Part shown: piece by piece, positions 12,270-25,099 of the stretch | Layout of the letters: the number at the start of each line of letters is the position of its first letter | Position numbering within the stretch: the first letter of the stretch is position 1 | Assembly (NCBI GenBank): GCA_001692895.1 | Contig: KV748177.1 | Span: 434,001 to 498,000 of the forward strand | Source of the DNA: Cenococcum geophilum 1.58 | Lineage: Eukaryota > Ascomycota > Dothideomycetes > Gloniales > Gloniaceae | Direction of reading: 5' to 3' | DNA length: 64,000 bases | The notes under the pieces: generated by a model | Database searches by the model: none | What the model saw: only the letters and a program-made list of their open reading frames with translations | Told to the model about the DNA's origin: nothing | Made by a program: the position numbers and the translations under genes

Positions 12270-14650
12270 TAGGCCGCCTTATAATAGTAGTTAATAGCTT
12301 AAGTATAAGATAATATACATTAGTAGCTGCGTTAGCTGGCGTATAATATATACTATTAAACTAGCTAAATGCATCCTCTATAGCATACCGTAGCTCTAGG
12401 CAGTAACTAGCGGTAAGTAATACTTAAGTAAATAACTCTATTATATCTAAACTAGTTCGCCGTTGGCCTTAAAGAAGAAGCTTAAGAATAAGGTTATAAT
12501 GTTTATTAAGTCGATCTATCTTAAACTAACTATCTTACTGGCCTCTATAATTAACCAATATGCTAGCAAGTAATGATTTTTAAAGGACTTAATTTGCGGC
12601 TTTAGTTATAAGTAATCTAGTAAGGTATAAAGCCAACTATATATATTAACTCTTTACACTACTAGTAAAGAAAAGATAGTAGTAAATAATTACCCGTTTA
12701 ATAAGCCTAATATTAGCGTACTTAATAGCAAACTTTAATATAAGGTAGACCTCTATATCTTATATAAATTAAACATAGTTTTAGAATACCTTATTAACTA
12801 GTTTATTACTACAGAACTATTAGCTGGGCGAGAAGAACTCCTCTTAAATGCACTGTAAGGTAGTAAGGAATCTTACTCTTACTACTACCGTTTTATTACC
12901 TCTTTTAATATCTTATCCGGTAATCTAATTATTAACCCCCTTATTACCCTAGTCTTTAATATTTTAAGAAAAAAGACTAAGGAAGTAGGCAGTAATTTAG
13001 GCGTTAAAGGACTTAATTGCGACCTCTTTTTTATAATGGAACGGCGTCCTATAACCCTAATGCGCGCTAAGGTGGACCTTACTATAATTTAACGATTTAA
13101 AGCAGTTAGATAGTCCGCCATAAATGTTATATATTATATCTATATAGTTAATTCGCTAATAGAATAATCTAGCTATAGGAAGAAACCATTTTAGCTATTT
13201 ATAGTGACGCTCTTTAAGATAGCGCTCTTACTATATAGATTGGAGGAGGCCTATAGTCTTCTAATCGCCATTAATTAAGACTAATTTACTATTGTTAAAG
13301 GATCCTTCCTTATACCCTAGCTAGCCCTCTTAAAACCTATATTCGCCGTTATCGCCACTAAATATATTCCTAAGAACACTATATATACCCTCTAGAGTGC
13401 CCTTATTCTCTAGAATTGGACCTAATATAAAGTAGTATAGCTTTTGTAAAAGGAGACAATCTATAATAGGCATACTGAGCTAGAAGTTTATAATAATATT
13501 AAGCTCTTTAACTTTTGGTATTGTATACGCAATAGCCTTAGTAATCTAATATAACTAGCACTATTTTGTATAGCTATCTACCTGGTTACTAGGATAATTA
13601 AAGATTACGCTATAAGTAAGCTATTCTATAGGTTTAAGTATAAAAGTATAAAGACCGTTATACAGAAACTTGGGGTTAAGTATAAGCTTAAAAGTAGTAG
13701 CGGAGAGGTGCTTATTAGTGTTTAGTGTAGTCTTATATTAAACCCTTTTATTTTAGTTAAAGTTATTATATACAACCATTAGCTAGTTCCGGTTCTTTAA
13801 AGCAGTTGCCTTAATTATACGCTATAAGAAAGTTACTATTTATTATACTAGCAGTAACCGAGAAGCCTTAAGTGCGCGATCTACAGCTAAGATACCTTAA
13901 CTATGCCCTCCGCTTATAGTAATAGAGGCGTCTTATCTAAACCCTTAAGTATGGAAGTATATACCCTACCAACTTCCTCTAGTTCTTTTTGTATTTTGGT
14001 AAGACCGGTATATAATATTATAACTCCTAACTTATAAAGAAGCGCAATATACCTTCTTTTAATACCTATATTGTATAAATAAACCCCTAAAGTAGCATAG
14101 AACTAATAGCTAGCTTAAGGGGCTTATATATTTACTAAAATTGCGTATACTATAAAGAGCTTATTATAGTAAGGCGTGATATCGCAAGAATTAGTATATA
14201 GCCTTTGCTAAACTAAAGCTATAAGAAAGCTCTATAGCGTTAGAGTAAGGCACTATACGTTAGTAGTAATTGTATTAAGCTTAAGCTTTTTAACTAGTTC
14301 TTTAGCGTTAAATTATCTAAGCCTACCAGGAATAATAACTCTGTTCTCTTCTCTTAGGCGTATAAGATCCTCTAACTCTTACTCTATTTACTTATATAGA
14401 GGTTCTTAATAGAGCCTTCCTAGCTAGCGATTACTATACACTATAAGCCGTTCCTTAACTTCTGGCTCTTTAAATATTGCCTTCTATAGCCTATTTGTAC
14501 GTTACTCTGGCGTATTATAATTAAAAGGGCTAGAAGCGGTTATATAATGCTTAATAAAAGTTATAATGCCCTAGCGGTGCTTATGCAGCTGTTCTAATAT
14601 TAAGTTAACTCTTTTGCGTTCTGAATGAAAGACTTATAGTCCTTGATTTT
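12270..14650 (-). pseudogene. DUF6589-family protein fossil, copy 1
   Basis: The minus strand carries the recognisable order of a fungal DUF6589 protein. About 14640-14480 holds an N-terminal helical part (ERKRVNLILEQLHKHR). About 13850-13700 holds the VVYNNFN block with the following segment LSATTFKLILNP. At about 13420-13360 is LGPILENKGTLEGIYSVL. About 12800-12650 holds the LKFAIKYANI-type region, and about 12480-12290 the C-terminal ELRYAIEDAF region. DUF6589 proteins are multicopy in fungi, are thought to travel with mobile elements, and have no established function. Numerous TAG/TAA codons break it. Copy 2 lies at 17805-29260 on the opposite strand, with the Crypton fossil between them. 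The N-terminal start is not fixed. Confidence 0.68.
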
Positions 14651-14942
14651 TATTTAAAGCTAGCTCGTCAGTTTAGGTACTCTAGCTACGGTAGGAAGAG
14701 GGCGGCGGTAGTCGTGGGAGAGGTACGGCTGCTACAACTCGAGGGCGTCAGGCGTAACAATAAGATAATGAATTGGAATTAGGCAAATCGGGTAACGTAG
14801 TCTTCTTCGCTAGGTTTAATTTGGTAATTCTAGCTATTAGGAATAGCTTAGGGAGCTATAAAAGTTGAGATAATTTGGCTTAAAGTAGGTGTATATAGGC
14901 CTAAATACCCCGCATAGAACTAATAAAAATCCAAACCGTGTA

Positions 14943-15016
14943 CCAGACCTTCTAACGAAGGTCTTGCTAAAAGCGGCTAGCGGCTTGGCAAGGTAAGCCT
15001 TGGTAAGAAGGTCTGG
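14943..15016. repeat. Foldback with CCAGACCTTCT arms
   Basis: The left arm begins CCAGACCTTCT at 14943. The right arm ends AGAAGGTCTGG at 15016, and pairing continues about 20 bases inward with mismatches. A smaller palindrome, AAGCGGCTAGCGGCTT, sits near the centre. The stretch is little affected by RIP, as is the preceding gene-free 14651-14942. It may be a young foldback or the end of a small inverted-repeat transposon. Confidence 0.7.
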
Positions 15017-15140
15017 GAACGAGATAAGAAAATTATATATTTATATATGCTTAGTAATATTAATAAAGTGTATATAAAATATTAAAATTATGAAAATTAT
15101 ACTTTTATATATGCTTAGTAATCTTATAGTTAGCACTTAG

Positions 15141-15309
15141 TAGCTAAATACTAACACTTAATTATAAATGCGGCATTTAGCAGCTAAATGCTAATACTTA
15201 ATTATAAATGCGGCATTTAGCAGCTAAATGCTAACACTTAATTCTAAATGCCGCATTTAGCGGCTAAATGCTAACACTTGATTCTAATGCCGTATTTGGT
15301 AGCTAAATG
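15141..15309. repeat. Four-copy tandem array of a 40-bp unit
   Basis: Units begin at 15141, 15181, 15221 and 15261 (the last one base short), with partial copies before (from about 15124) and after (to 15309). Each unit contains GCTAAATGCTAACACTTAA and, 25 bases on, GCGGCATTTAG, which are themselves inversely related (CTAAATGC/GCATTTAG). Shorter AAATGCTA repeats continue to about 15370. The array lies immediately upstream of the Crypton coding fossil. Confidence 0.9.
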
Positions 15310-15379
15310 CTAGGAAATGCTAGAAATGCTAAAAAATGCTAAAATAGCAAAAAAGTAAAATTAAATGCTGGTAAATTTT

Positions 15380-15416
15380 TTCCTAACGTAGTCCTTACGG
15401 AAGGATAACGTTAGGG
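15380..15416. repeat. Strong hairpin before the Crypton fossil
   Basis: CCTAACGT (15382-15389) pairs with ACGTTAGG (15408-15415), and an inner TCCTT/AAGGA pair surrounds an ACGG loop. The position, about 60 bases before the recombinase frame, suggests a terminal or leader structure of that element. Confidence 0.65.
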
Positions 15417-15477
15417 ATTACCTAAAGGTTCTATAATAGAGGGACGTATAGTAGGAAAAGGAGTAATTTATAAATAA

Positions 15478-17165
15478 GGATAAGGATATACTGCTTAATA
15501 GATATATAAAGGACGAGTTTAAGAGTATCTACCGCAAGCTATAGGCACGCGGAGACTCCTTACTAAAATGCTACCTTCGTACGCTTATAGATATCCTACT
15601 AGGCTACTATATACTTACCTATGGCGGTAATAGGCGCTTTGCTGAGATCTTAGACCTATTTACCTTTAAGTTTAAGGGGGAAGGTCCTATACGCTATATG
15701 CCCCTAATATTTACTATACGCGCTAGTAAGCAGAACTAATATAGCCGCCTTAAGACTATTAAAGCTCTATATAATAAAAAGCCACTTATTTATATACTTA
15801 GCGGGCTAGCTTTTTACCTCCTATACTACTAGGACCTTAGTAATAAGCCGTTCCTAGACTTTAGCAAGTAGTTAGTATAGTATAATATTTACCTAATTAA
15901 AAGTAGCGCTGGGAACTATAAGACGGCCTTCTTATATAACTTATAGTGGGAGTAAGTTACTAAGGCATTTTAGGCTATTAGCGTCTTCTTATAGAAGAAG
16001 ACCTATATTAGGTAAAGCGCTAGCGCTAAAATAGCGGAGCTAAAAGGGGTTAATAAGGACTAGATTAGATATATTAGTAGATAAAACTAGGAGTAGATAG
16101 TTAGCTACTATTTAAACTCACTACTATAGGAGTTTATGCAGATAATAGCTGGCTATTTACCGTAGATAGGCTGCTTTAAGATTTATAGGGTAAGTATTAC
16201 CCCCCCTAATATACTACTATTAATAATCTAACCGGAGCTAGATATCTAGAAGGGTTAGTTTAGCCCTTAAATTGGCTAGGTTAATAACCTTACGGTTATA
16301 GGCGCTATAAACCTCCTATAGGACTTAGTAGTCCTCCGTAAAATATTCCTAAGTAGCCCTATATAGAACTACCCGGTCTTCTAGTATAAGGCCTATCTAC
16401 CCTTTACGCGGAAGGTCGAAGCCTACCTATAATAGGAGGAAGAAGGCCCTAGCTAACTATTAATACTCTATTAGGCTGTACCAGCTATTGTAAACCGCTT
16501 AAAGATTATAAATGCCTAAGTACGTAAGCTATAGGCGTTGTTTAACTATATAGCTAAGTCCTAGTAGGCGTAGTCTTTATAGCTTTAATTGCTTATATCT
16601 AATAGCCTTACCTTTTAGCTTAAGGTCCCTTTAGCATCTATATATTTACGTTTAACGGTATACCTACTAACGGCACGTCTATTAACGGCACGTCTACTAG
16701 CGCCTCTATTTATTATGGAATTAAGCTAGAATATATTGGCCCGGGTAAGCGCTATAGCTTCCCCTTTATTAGCGCCGCCGTAACTATAGCTATAGCTATA
16801 GCCGCAGCAAGGGCCTAAGCCTAAGCAGCCGCCTAAGTAGCTGCCTATATATTATATATGCTATATAATAAAGTCTATATAGGCCCTTTAGCGTAAGTAA
16901 ACTAAAGGGCTTAAAGGTAATCCTTTTATAATAGCGCTAGATTCTAAATAGGGCAGTAAATAGCGGCTAGCTAGCAGAATAAGCTCTAATAGTACTCCCT
17001 ACGGCTTAAGGTTATTAAGGAGATTAGGCGGGTTACGTAGGCCTAAAGAGTTAGTAAGGAAGCAGCTATATAGTAGGTTAATTAACAGTAAAAGTAAATA
17101 TAGTACTCGCTAGATTAGCTTTATAAACGGCTTTAAGCGAATAGAAAAGCTTTAAAATAGTATAT
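15478..17165 (+). mobile_element. Crypton-type tyrosine recombinase gene, broken
   Basis: The plus-strand frame reads DEFKSIYRKL, LTYGGNRRFAEILDLF, then FKFKGEGPIRYMPLIFTIRA. This resembles the Ndc10/CBF3-like domain of fungal Crypton recombinases (about 15500-16500). Repeats of Ala codons near 16780-16850 precede a GCR1_C-like DNA-binding tail at about 16850-17160 (LDSK-type block, then LYKRL). Cryptons are DNA transposons that integrate through a tyrosine recombinase, with no inverted repeats required. Many TAG/TAA stops interrupt the frame, most plausibly Gln and Trp codons changed by RIP. I could not place all four catalytic residues (R, H, R, Y) with confidence. The boundaries are undefined. 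The upstream tandem array and hairpin, and the palindrome at 17207-17221, may belong to it. Confidence 0.7.
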
Positions 17166-17206
17166 ATATCTAACTTCTAAGGAGTCCTCTTAAAGCCTTT
17201 ATCTAT

Positions 17207-17221
17207 AGCCCCTTAGGGGCT
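17207..17221. repeat. Short palindrome AGCCCCT-T-AGGGGCT
   Basis: Seven-base perfect arms around one base, about 40 bases past the end of the recombinase frame. It could be an element end or transcript-end structure. 17230-17410 holds no gene that I can see. Confidence 0.6.
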
Positions 17222-17409
17222 TATTTTGGGGCGGTATAAGTTTGGTAGGGTACTTATATAATAGCGGCGCCTAATCTAAAACGTAAATATCTCTATCAAC
17301 CCACGGCTAATTTTTACCATCCTAGTGCGAGCAGAGAGCCCTCGGACAGCTCTATATATACTACTTAATAGGTATTAAGAGCATGATATTGCTGCGGAGT
17401 TGCTAGCGA

Positions 17410-17630
17410 TTAAAGATCGACTGTGGATATAGGGTAATATCTATATACCGCTAAGCGCACGGGCCTCCTACCTGCCAAATCGTGACTTAGCGGCTGATTC
17501 AGCCATACAAATCGAACCGTGGATATTACCTCAGCGAGCTTAGACTAAGAAATCGATTGTGCGGATATAGAAATACCCGTACCGTCCACTAAGCTAATTT
17601 AAGACGGCAATTGTTTTCTTAGTCTAAGAG
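17410..17630. repeat. Cluster of small foldbacks, MITE-like
   Basis: Two inverted pairs lie here: CCGCTAAG at 17448-17455 with CTTAGCGG at 17486-17493, and a perfect 14-base pair at 17539-17552 and 17614-17627 (CTTAGACTAAGAAA and its complement). A motif of the form ATCGA..GTG..GATAT recurs three times (about 17417, 17511 and 17552). The segment is less mutated than its surroundings. No target duplication was found, so the element type is open. Confidence 0.55.
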
Positions 17631-17804
17631 ACTTTAGCGAGATTTATAAGAAAACCTAAACACGGTTTATATAAGAAAACCTTATTAACTTTAACAAAAT
17701 TGATCTACCCTCCTACAATACCTATTAATATAAAAATTACACCAAATTATAGAGAAAAGCCTACTCTATAAGTTATAAGATCTTTAGCTCCTTATACACG
17801 CGTA

Positions 17805-18611
17805 ATGTTAAAAGGAATTCGTCACCGTAGAGGCTCTAATTCTACCTCTATACTACTAAGCTACGTAGTAAATACTAACGCTAAACGCCTACGCCGCTAG
17901 CCCTCTCCGTAACTAGCGGATATTCTACTTACTAGTCAGACAAAGATATTAAAGGAAGAGAAGGTCAATATTATTAGAGGCCTTCTATATTAATAGGGCT
18001 AGTCTTTTTATAAGCTAGTCTTTAAGTTTTTAGAAAGTGAGAACAGGTATAAAGGTAATAGAAAGAAGAAGAAAGTAGGGAACCTGCTTATTGCTTTACT
18101 AGAGGATAGGGAAATATAAAAAGAACTTATTAATAGGGCTGATATTTATACGACGCTAGTAACCTATACTATCCGCTATATCTAAAAAGAGCTCCGCTAA
18201 CTACAATTATAACGCGGCCCTTTAATATATGGACTCTAGATATAGAGTTTTAGGATATTAACCTTAAGAATATAGCCAAGTTTATTTAGTAGTACGGTCC
18301 GCTACTATTTTAGCTTATTAAGGGGATATCCGCACTAAATAAAGAGGAATATAGTTAGGATCCGTATGGCGGATATATAGTTATAGTTGCTTTTATATTC
18401 CTTCTAGGGTTCGCCTAGAACTCTATAAACGGTTTTACCTATCTACTTAATCTATATCTTTAGGCGCTTAGTATAAAGCGCCATATACTACCTTTTCTAT
18501 ATGGCCTTAGTCTAATTAATAGTTATATAACTTTTAATACTAAAAAGCTCGGGCTAGCTAAACATTCTAAAAAAGGTCCTATTAATTCTGTTGGTACTTT
18601 TAGTGCTAATA
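17805..18611 (+). pseudogene. DUF6589-family protein fossil, copy 2, N-terminal part
   Basis: A possible ATG at 17805 opens MLKGIRHRRGSNSTSIL. The N-terminal helical region of DUF6589 proteins follows (KVNIIRGLLYQ, KFLESENRYKGNRKKKKVG, ALLEDREI). The later block DPYGGYIVIAVAFIF-like and LGLINSYIT segments run up to 18611. There the frame is cut by the chromovirus at 18612 and resumes at 27519. The pre-insertion frame is intact apart from RIP-type stops. The TAATA target duplication marks the break. Function unknown, as for copy 1. Confidence 0.65.
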
Positions 18612-18826
18612 TATAAGGGATATTATTGCGGACACCTTGGGTTGCCCTTAGGACAACCCCCGGACGCCCCTCGGATGGTCGCCGGTTATATACTAGAGGC
18701 ACGTGCCCGTAGTATATAGTCTCCACAATCCCAGAGGTCTTACCTCCTTAAGGATTCGTCTCTCTCACCAATCTATCCTATTCTAATCGTGTCCTTATAG
18801 CCCCCTATTTACAAGATCCCCTTATA
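18612..18826 (+). repeat. Gypsy-1 5' LTR
   Basis: Starts TATAAGGGAT and ends ATCCCCTTATA, a terminal inverted pair. It aligns without gaps to 27304-27518. Confidence 0.95.
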
Positions 18827-21800
18827 TTCGAATCCTTTCTACTCTTTTTTAAAAGGGTAGTCGGCTTTAAGGACCAGATTATTTATCTACATCTTTTATT
18901 TACAACCACTATCCTCCCTTAAAAATCTCGCGACGACCTAAACGGAAACCCCACGGATACCTTATAGAAAGCCGTCGCGCAAAGGCAGGAAGGTCCCTCC
19001 GACAGCGAGAGATTGCGATAATATAACCCTCTAGGCAAGATGGCTGAACGAGCCCCAATACCCAGATGCTCTAGGAGCTTAAAGACTCTTGTACACCTAT
19101 GGTTACCGCTAAGGAAAACGCAGATACCCTCTATAACGATCGCAACGCTGCTAGAAAGCAACCGGAACCCCTCTAGCCCTACCTAGGCCAATTAGAAGAT
19201 TAAGCGCCAGAGGTAACTCTAAGATCTTCCCCTAAGCTAGAAATGCCAGAGGAATATACTAATGCGTTTAACTAGGGAACCAACCGGAACCCTCCCGGAA
19301 GACCACCGGCCTATAATTAGCATAGTGGCGGTGCATAAACTACTCACAAGCTAAGTAGGCCTACCCCTTTAGGTAATCTAAGCCAATTACTAACTTAGGA
19401 CCCGAGCCTTGTTGGGAAGCCTATACTAGCTACTAGTACTAACACTACCTCTGTAGTAGGAGCCTCCCTAGGCCTAAGTTTGGAAGGTTAAGAGCCCTAT
19501 ATTAATCTCCTTTAAGACGGATATTAGGAAGCTATCGTAAGGCTCTTAGAAGCTATACAGGAGGAAGCTACTAATAAATATATTAGAACCCTCTAAGGGT
19601 AAATCTAGATCTAGTAGGGTCTAATCTAAGCTAGGCAAATTCTTTTATAACCTAGTTAAGGCTAAGGGCTTTCTAGGAGCTACTTAGTACCTACCTAAGA
19701 AAGTATAGAAGACTTAGAGAGTTATCTACGCTATAAATGGAAAAAGGACATAGACTAACTGGCTAAGGCCTTTAGTAGTTTAGAACTCCGCTATAGACCT
19801 AACGCCCAATAGTTGGACGATTGGGTTTATAAGGTAGACAACTTTTTTAAGATGCTGATGATATGAGATGATACTAAAGAGCGTACACGCTGGATTATTA
19901 GTAAGATTAAAGACTAATTGCTAAACCAGATCGCACTTAATTAGCTTAATAAAGAGCAAATTATTATATGGCTATAGCTGTAAACCTTCCTAAAGAAATG
20001 GACTTAAAATCTGTATATTGTATAATATAATAATATAGAGCTATTCTGGAATAGGATATAGCTAGACCGCCACAACTTCCGCCAGTTTATAAACTTNGTG
20101 GAAACTTATACTTAANAGATNGATNTAGAGCCCTTTAAAAANAAGGACGGTAGTATNNATAAGAAGGAGAAGATTNGGTTTATCTGGGCTAGAATTAAGC
20201 TAGTAATTCGTGATAAAATAAAGCGTATAGGAGCCCTATTGCGGATTACTATATATACGGATTTTAAACGAGCAGTTTTAAATGCTAAAGATATAGTAAG
20301 GAACNAGACCTCTTCNNGTAGGAAGCNNNGGGGTTACTAAAAGCGCGGGCACTTTAGTAGTAATATAGGGCAGACCTAACCTTTAAAGAAGCCGTTCTTA
20401 AAGAGAACTTCGGAAGGGTTAAAGTTAGGAACTTTAAATAACGGGAAAGACTCTTAGGGCTAACCTAATACCCGTCTGGTACCTTTATAGAAACACTCTA
20501 AGAAGTTAAGAGAAAACTCTAAAGGTAGATCTTATTAGAAAAACAAGTAGGGTAATAACCGCACTAATAATCTAAAAAAAGAAAAGCCCTAGTTGCGGAC
20601 CTTTTTTAGCTGCAACTAGGGCAAGATATAGAAGGAGAGACTCTCCGTATTACTGTTAAGCTAGAAATAACACTCCCTATAGGTAAGGTACGACAGTTCT
20701 AAGCACTATATAATAGCGGCGCCGAAATTAATCTTATACGATATAATTTGGTAAAAGAGTATAAACTTATCCTATTATAAAGGTGGCGGAAACCTATTAT
20801 AGGCTTCCTAGATAAGTATTAGATTAAGCTATATAGTGCCTATAAGCTTATAGTGTTAGTGGCCGATATATATAACCGTATTAAGGCGGTCGGCCCGCAA
20901 CCCTTCTAAATAGCTAACTTTGTAGGTTATAACCTTATCCTTAGATACCCTTGGCTTATAAAAGCAGATCTTAAAATATGCTTTAAGATAGGAGCCTTTA
21001 AATAGTGGAACAATAAAGATTTAGAAGGGCGTATATTACTAATAAGCCTAAAGGATATCCTAGAGAATATAGCCCTAGGCAAAATAGTATACGCTCTATA
21101 CCTAAAGGAGTATCAGATCTAACCCCTATTTAATAGCAAGATGGGTATAAAGCTTAGTATAGGTAACAACCCCTCTATAACGGAGACCCTATAGGGAACT
21201 GCCGGATAGGTCGCGGAGACATTACAGGGAGGCGGCGATCTTAAGGATCTTATAAAATACTTTAACCGCTACGGGTTACTCTAGCTTAAGTAATATACGG
21301 AGAGTATACTACGGCACCTTAAACGCTGCGTTAAGGAGTTCCCTACCCTCTATTAGCTACCGCATAAAACGGTTTAATGTACGGTGGCAACCATATATAA
21401 GCAACTATTATAGTATATAACGCTGCCCGTAAGCATCCTAAGGGAGCTCCGGAATCTACCTAATAATAACGCGGAGGACAAACGCGACCCTAATTTATTA
21501 AATATTTTAGCAGGCCTAAGGGATTTACTAAGGGTATTTTTAGGTAGGAGAGCTAAAGTCTTACCGCAGAACTTAGAGTATAATTACGCAATTAATCTAG
21601 AAGAAGGTAAATAACCGCTAAACCTTCCTATCTACAACCTCTCGCGTAAAGAGCTTAAGATCCTATAGGAGTACCTTAATGGCTTACTGGAAAAGGGATA
21701 GATCTAGCCTAGTAAGTCGCCGTTAGGCGCGCCGATCCTCTTTATCCTAAAACTAAATAGAACTATAAGGCTATATATAGACTACCGCGGTCTTAATAAG

Positions 21801-24800
21801 ATTATAATTAAGAACCGTTATCTACTACTACTAGTTAGTAAAATGCTGGATTAACTATTTAGGGCAAAGATCTTCATAAAGTTAGATTTATAAGACGCCT
21901 ATTATAGGCTCCGTATTAAAGAAGGGGATAAGTAAAAGACCGCTTTTAAGACCTAATACGGCTACTTTAAGTATCTAATAATGCCTTTTGGGCTAGCTAA
22001 TGCGCCTATAACATTTTAATTATATATTTATAGAGCTTTAGGGAGACTAGTTAACCGCATATACGTTATCTATTTAGATAATATCTTAATCTACTTAGAA
22101 GATAAGGATTAACACAAGTAATACGTCCGCGAAGTACTGGAATGTTTAAATAATTAGGGCCTCTACGCTAAAGCGTTAAAGTATATCTTTAACACTAAGC
22201 AGGTTAAGTTCCTAGGTTACATTATAACGCTTATAGGTGTAGTTATAGACCTAGTACAGGTGCAAATAATCTAGGAGTGGCCAGAGCTAGAGAGCTACTA
22301 GGATGTTTAAGTGTTTCTAGGCTTTGCCAATTTCTATAGGCGCTTTATCTATAACTACTTAGACGTTACCTAATACCTATCTAACTATATTGCGGAAGCT
22401 TCCCAAGACCCAACCTAAGGAGTAAAAAGCTTAAAGGCGGTAAGGAAGAAAACTAAAAAGGGACTAACTAAATGGTATAAGCTATGGTTATAGCCTGAAA
22501 AGGTTTAGGAGGCCTTTTAAAAACTTTACATAAAGTTTATGGAAGCTTTATTGCTGCGGCATTTCGACCCAGATTAGCCATTAATAATAATTACTAATAC
22601 ATTGAATTTTACCCTTACTAGTATCCTATTGTAACCTAATAGGCATCTAAACGCTACCTAGCTCCATTAAAGACCAGTAGCATTTTATAGCAGAAAATTC
22701 TAGGGACCTAAAGTTAGGTATTATACCCACAACAAGAAACTACTGGCTATAGTTGACTGCTTTAAATAGTGGCGATATTACCTTAAGCACGCGAGCTATA
22801 CCACTTATATACTCTTAAATCACTATAATCTACGCTACTTTATAACTATAAAGGAGCTTATACCTTAATAAGCCAAATAGGTAGAGGAGCTCGCGCAATT
22901 TAATTTTGAGATTAAATATAAGCTAGGGGAAAACAACCCTACTAATAGACCGTTACAACGGCTAGACTATGCTAAAGGCTTTAAAACAAGAGAAGGAAAA
23001 CAGATAATAGATATTTTACTCCCTATATTATAGAACAAGCTCCGGGTATAGAATGCTTAAGTACCCACAGCTCTATATACTAAGTCTTAGGCGGTATAAG
23101 CCCTATTGATTTCTACTAATGTTCCGGTTGGTACCCGGTCCGTTACTAATAAGGGTCTAAATATACCTAGACAGAACGTCCCCAATATATTCTTAGAACC
23201 TGGTAATACACCATCCCTAATTACTAAGCTATCCCCTTAAACTAATAGTAAAGCTATAGAGTAATCGGAACTTAGAGCCCTATAATAACTAAAGGACTTT
23301 AACCTTATAGCGGCCTTTCTAATATATACGTATTAAAGAGTTATAAGATCTATGGTACTATTTAGTTTTATACTTAGAGTAGTATAGGACAAAACAGCTT
23401 TTACCTAGGAACTATTTAAAGAGTTAATGGATTTTATCTATAAGGTGTAACGGAGGGACGCTTTTTATGCCATTTTTAATGCGGAAGTAGACCGGAAATA
23501 TAACGGAAAGGAAGCTGCTAGGCGCTATTATTAGGAACTAGACCCGATGGGCCTACTGCATAGAGGTGGTAAGGTTTAGGTATTATAAGAAGTAAATTTA
23601 CAACAGAAGATTCTTATAAAGAATTACGATGATCCTCTAGGCGGCCACTATAGTTAAGCAAAAATAGTGGAATTACTTTAGCGCAAATACTATTGGCTAA
23701 GGCTTAATTAGGAAGTAAAGGAGTACATTAGCTATTACAAGAAGTATTAAGTATATAAAATCCGTAGGCATAAGCTATAGGGTCTACTTAAATTAGTTTC
23801 CCCCGCTAGTAAGCTATAGTGATATTACGCCATAGACTTTATTACGGATCTCCCGCTATCTAAAGATAGCTAAGGACAAATATACGATTTAGTCCTTATA
23901 CTTATTAATAGGTTTTTAAAGTACGTCCAATACCTTCCCGTTAATAAGACGATTAATATATAAGAGCTCGCCAACCTAATTAAGGAGAAATGCTTTCTTA
24001 AAGTAGATTAGCCGCACTCTATTATTACTAATAGGGGCAGTATCTTTATAAGCTAGTACTAGTTAGATCTATGCTTCCATTTAAAGATAGACTACCATTA
24101 TAGTATAGCTTTCTACCCGCAGATAGATAGGCAAATGGAATACCAGAACTAGGAACTAGAGTCTTACCTATAGATATATTTAAACTACTAGCAAAACAAC
24201 TAGTGCGAGCTACTTCCATACGCGGAGTACGCTTATAATTTAAAGTAACATATATTATATAAGTATGCACCAATCCAGATTGCCTATAGCGTCTAACTAT
24301 TTAGGTTTAATAGTATACCTAATAATTACTAGCTAAGGCCGCATAATTAGTTATGGGATCCTACTAGGAAGTCTAAGGATATCTACTGGAGAGTATAAGG
24401 ATACCTCTAGGAATAGGAGGAGTAATAGAAGTATGCAAAGTAGAGCCTATAAGATGCCTAAGAGTAGTAAAGACTTTGGTATAACCGCAAGTACTAGGAT
24501 AAGCATTTCAGAGTAGGCGATAAGGTTCTATTATATTTAATAAATATTAAGACCCGTTAACCATTAAAGAAGCTTAATATAAGATACCTAGGTCCCTTTT
24601 AAGTTAAGGAATAAATTAGTAAGCTAGCCTATTGTCTCCAGCTACCCCTATCTATGGCCCGTATATATTTAGTGTTTTACATAAACCTACTAGAGCTATG
24701 GTATAGACTACCGCTAGAAAAGAACTTTTGTTTAGGCCCAATTAAACACCCTAAGGTGGTAGGCAAGCGGTACGAGGTTAAAGCTATACTATATTATAAG

Positions 24801-25099
24801 TCTGTTAAGAATAAGCTTTAATTTAAAGTTAAATAGCTAGGCTGGCCCGCTAAGGACTCTATATAGGAACCAGAGGATTACCTTAATTATTATAAAGATA
24901 TTCTAAAAGAATATTAGGACCAAGGTCCACAATCTATAAATTACAAAAAGCGCTCTAATACTATAGTGTTATTATAACCTATAAAGAAAGCTCGCGAAAA
25001 GAGTAAATAGGTTAAATTAGATATAGAACAGATAAGCTCCGGAAACTATAAGGATTAGGGCTATATAGCCTAAGGCAGGACGGGTCCTTAGCCTTTTTA

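Noticed and set aside
15141-15309. Possible CRISPR array
   Set aside because: The 40-bp units are contiguous with no unique spacers, and the context is fungal.
17207-17221. Bacterial-type transcription terminator
   Set aside because: The hairpin is followed by T-rich sequence, but the organism is a fungus and no bacterial gene context exists.
18919-19161. 80-codon open frame on the minus strand
   Set aside because: It is antisense to the leader/gag part of Gypsy-1 and has no recognisable similarity or codon-level support.
24046-24273. 75-codon open frame on the minus strand
   Set aside because: It is the shadow of the integrase region, which is readable on the plus strand.
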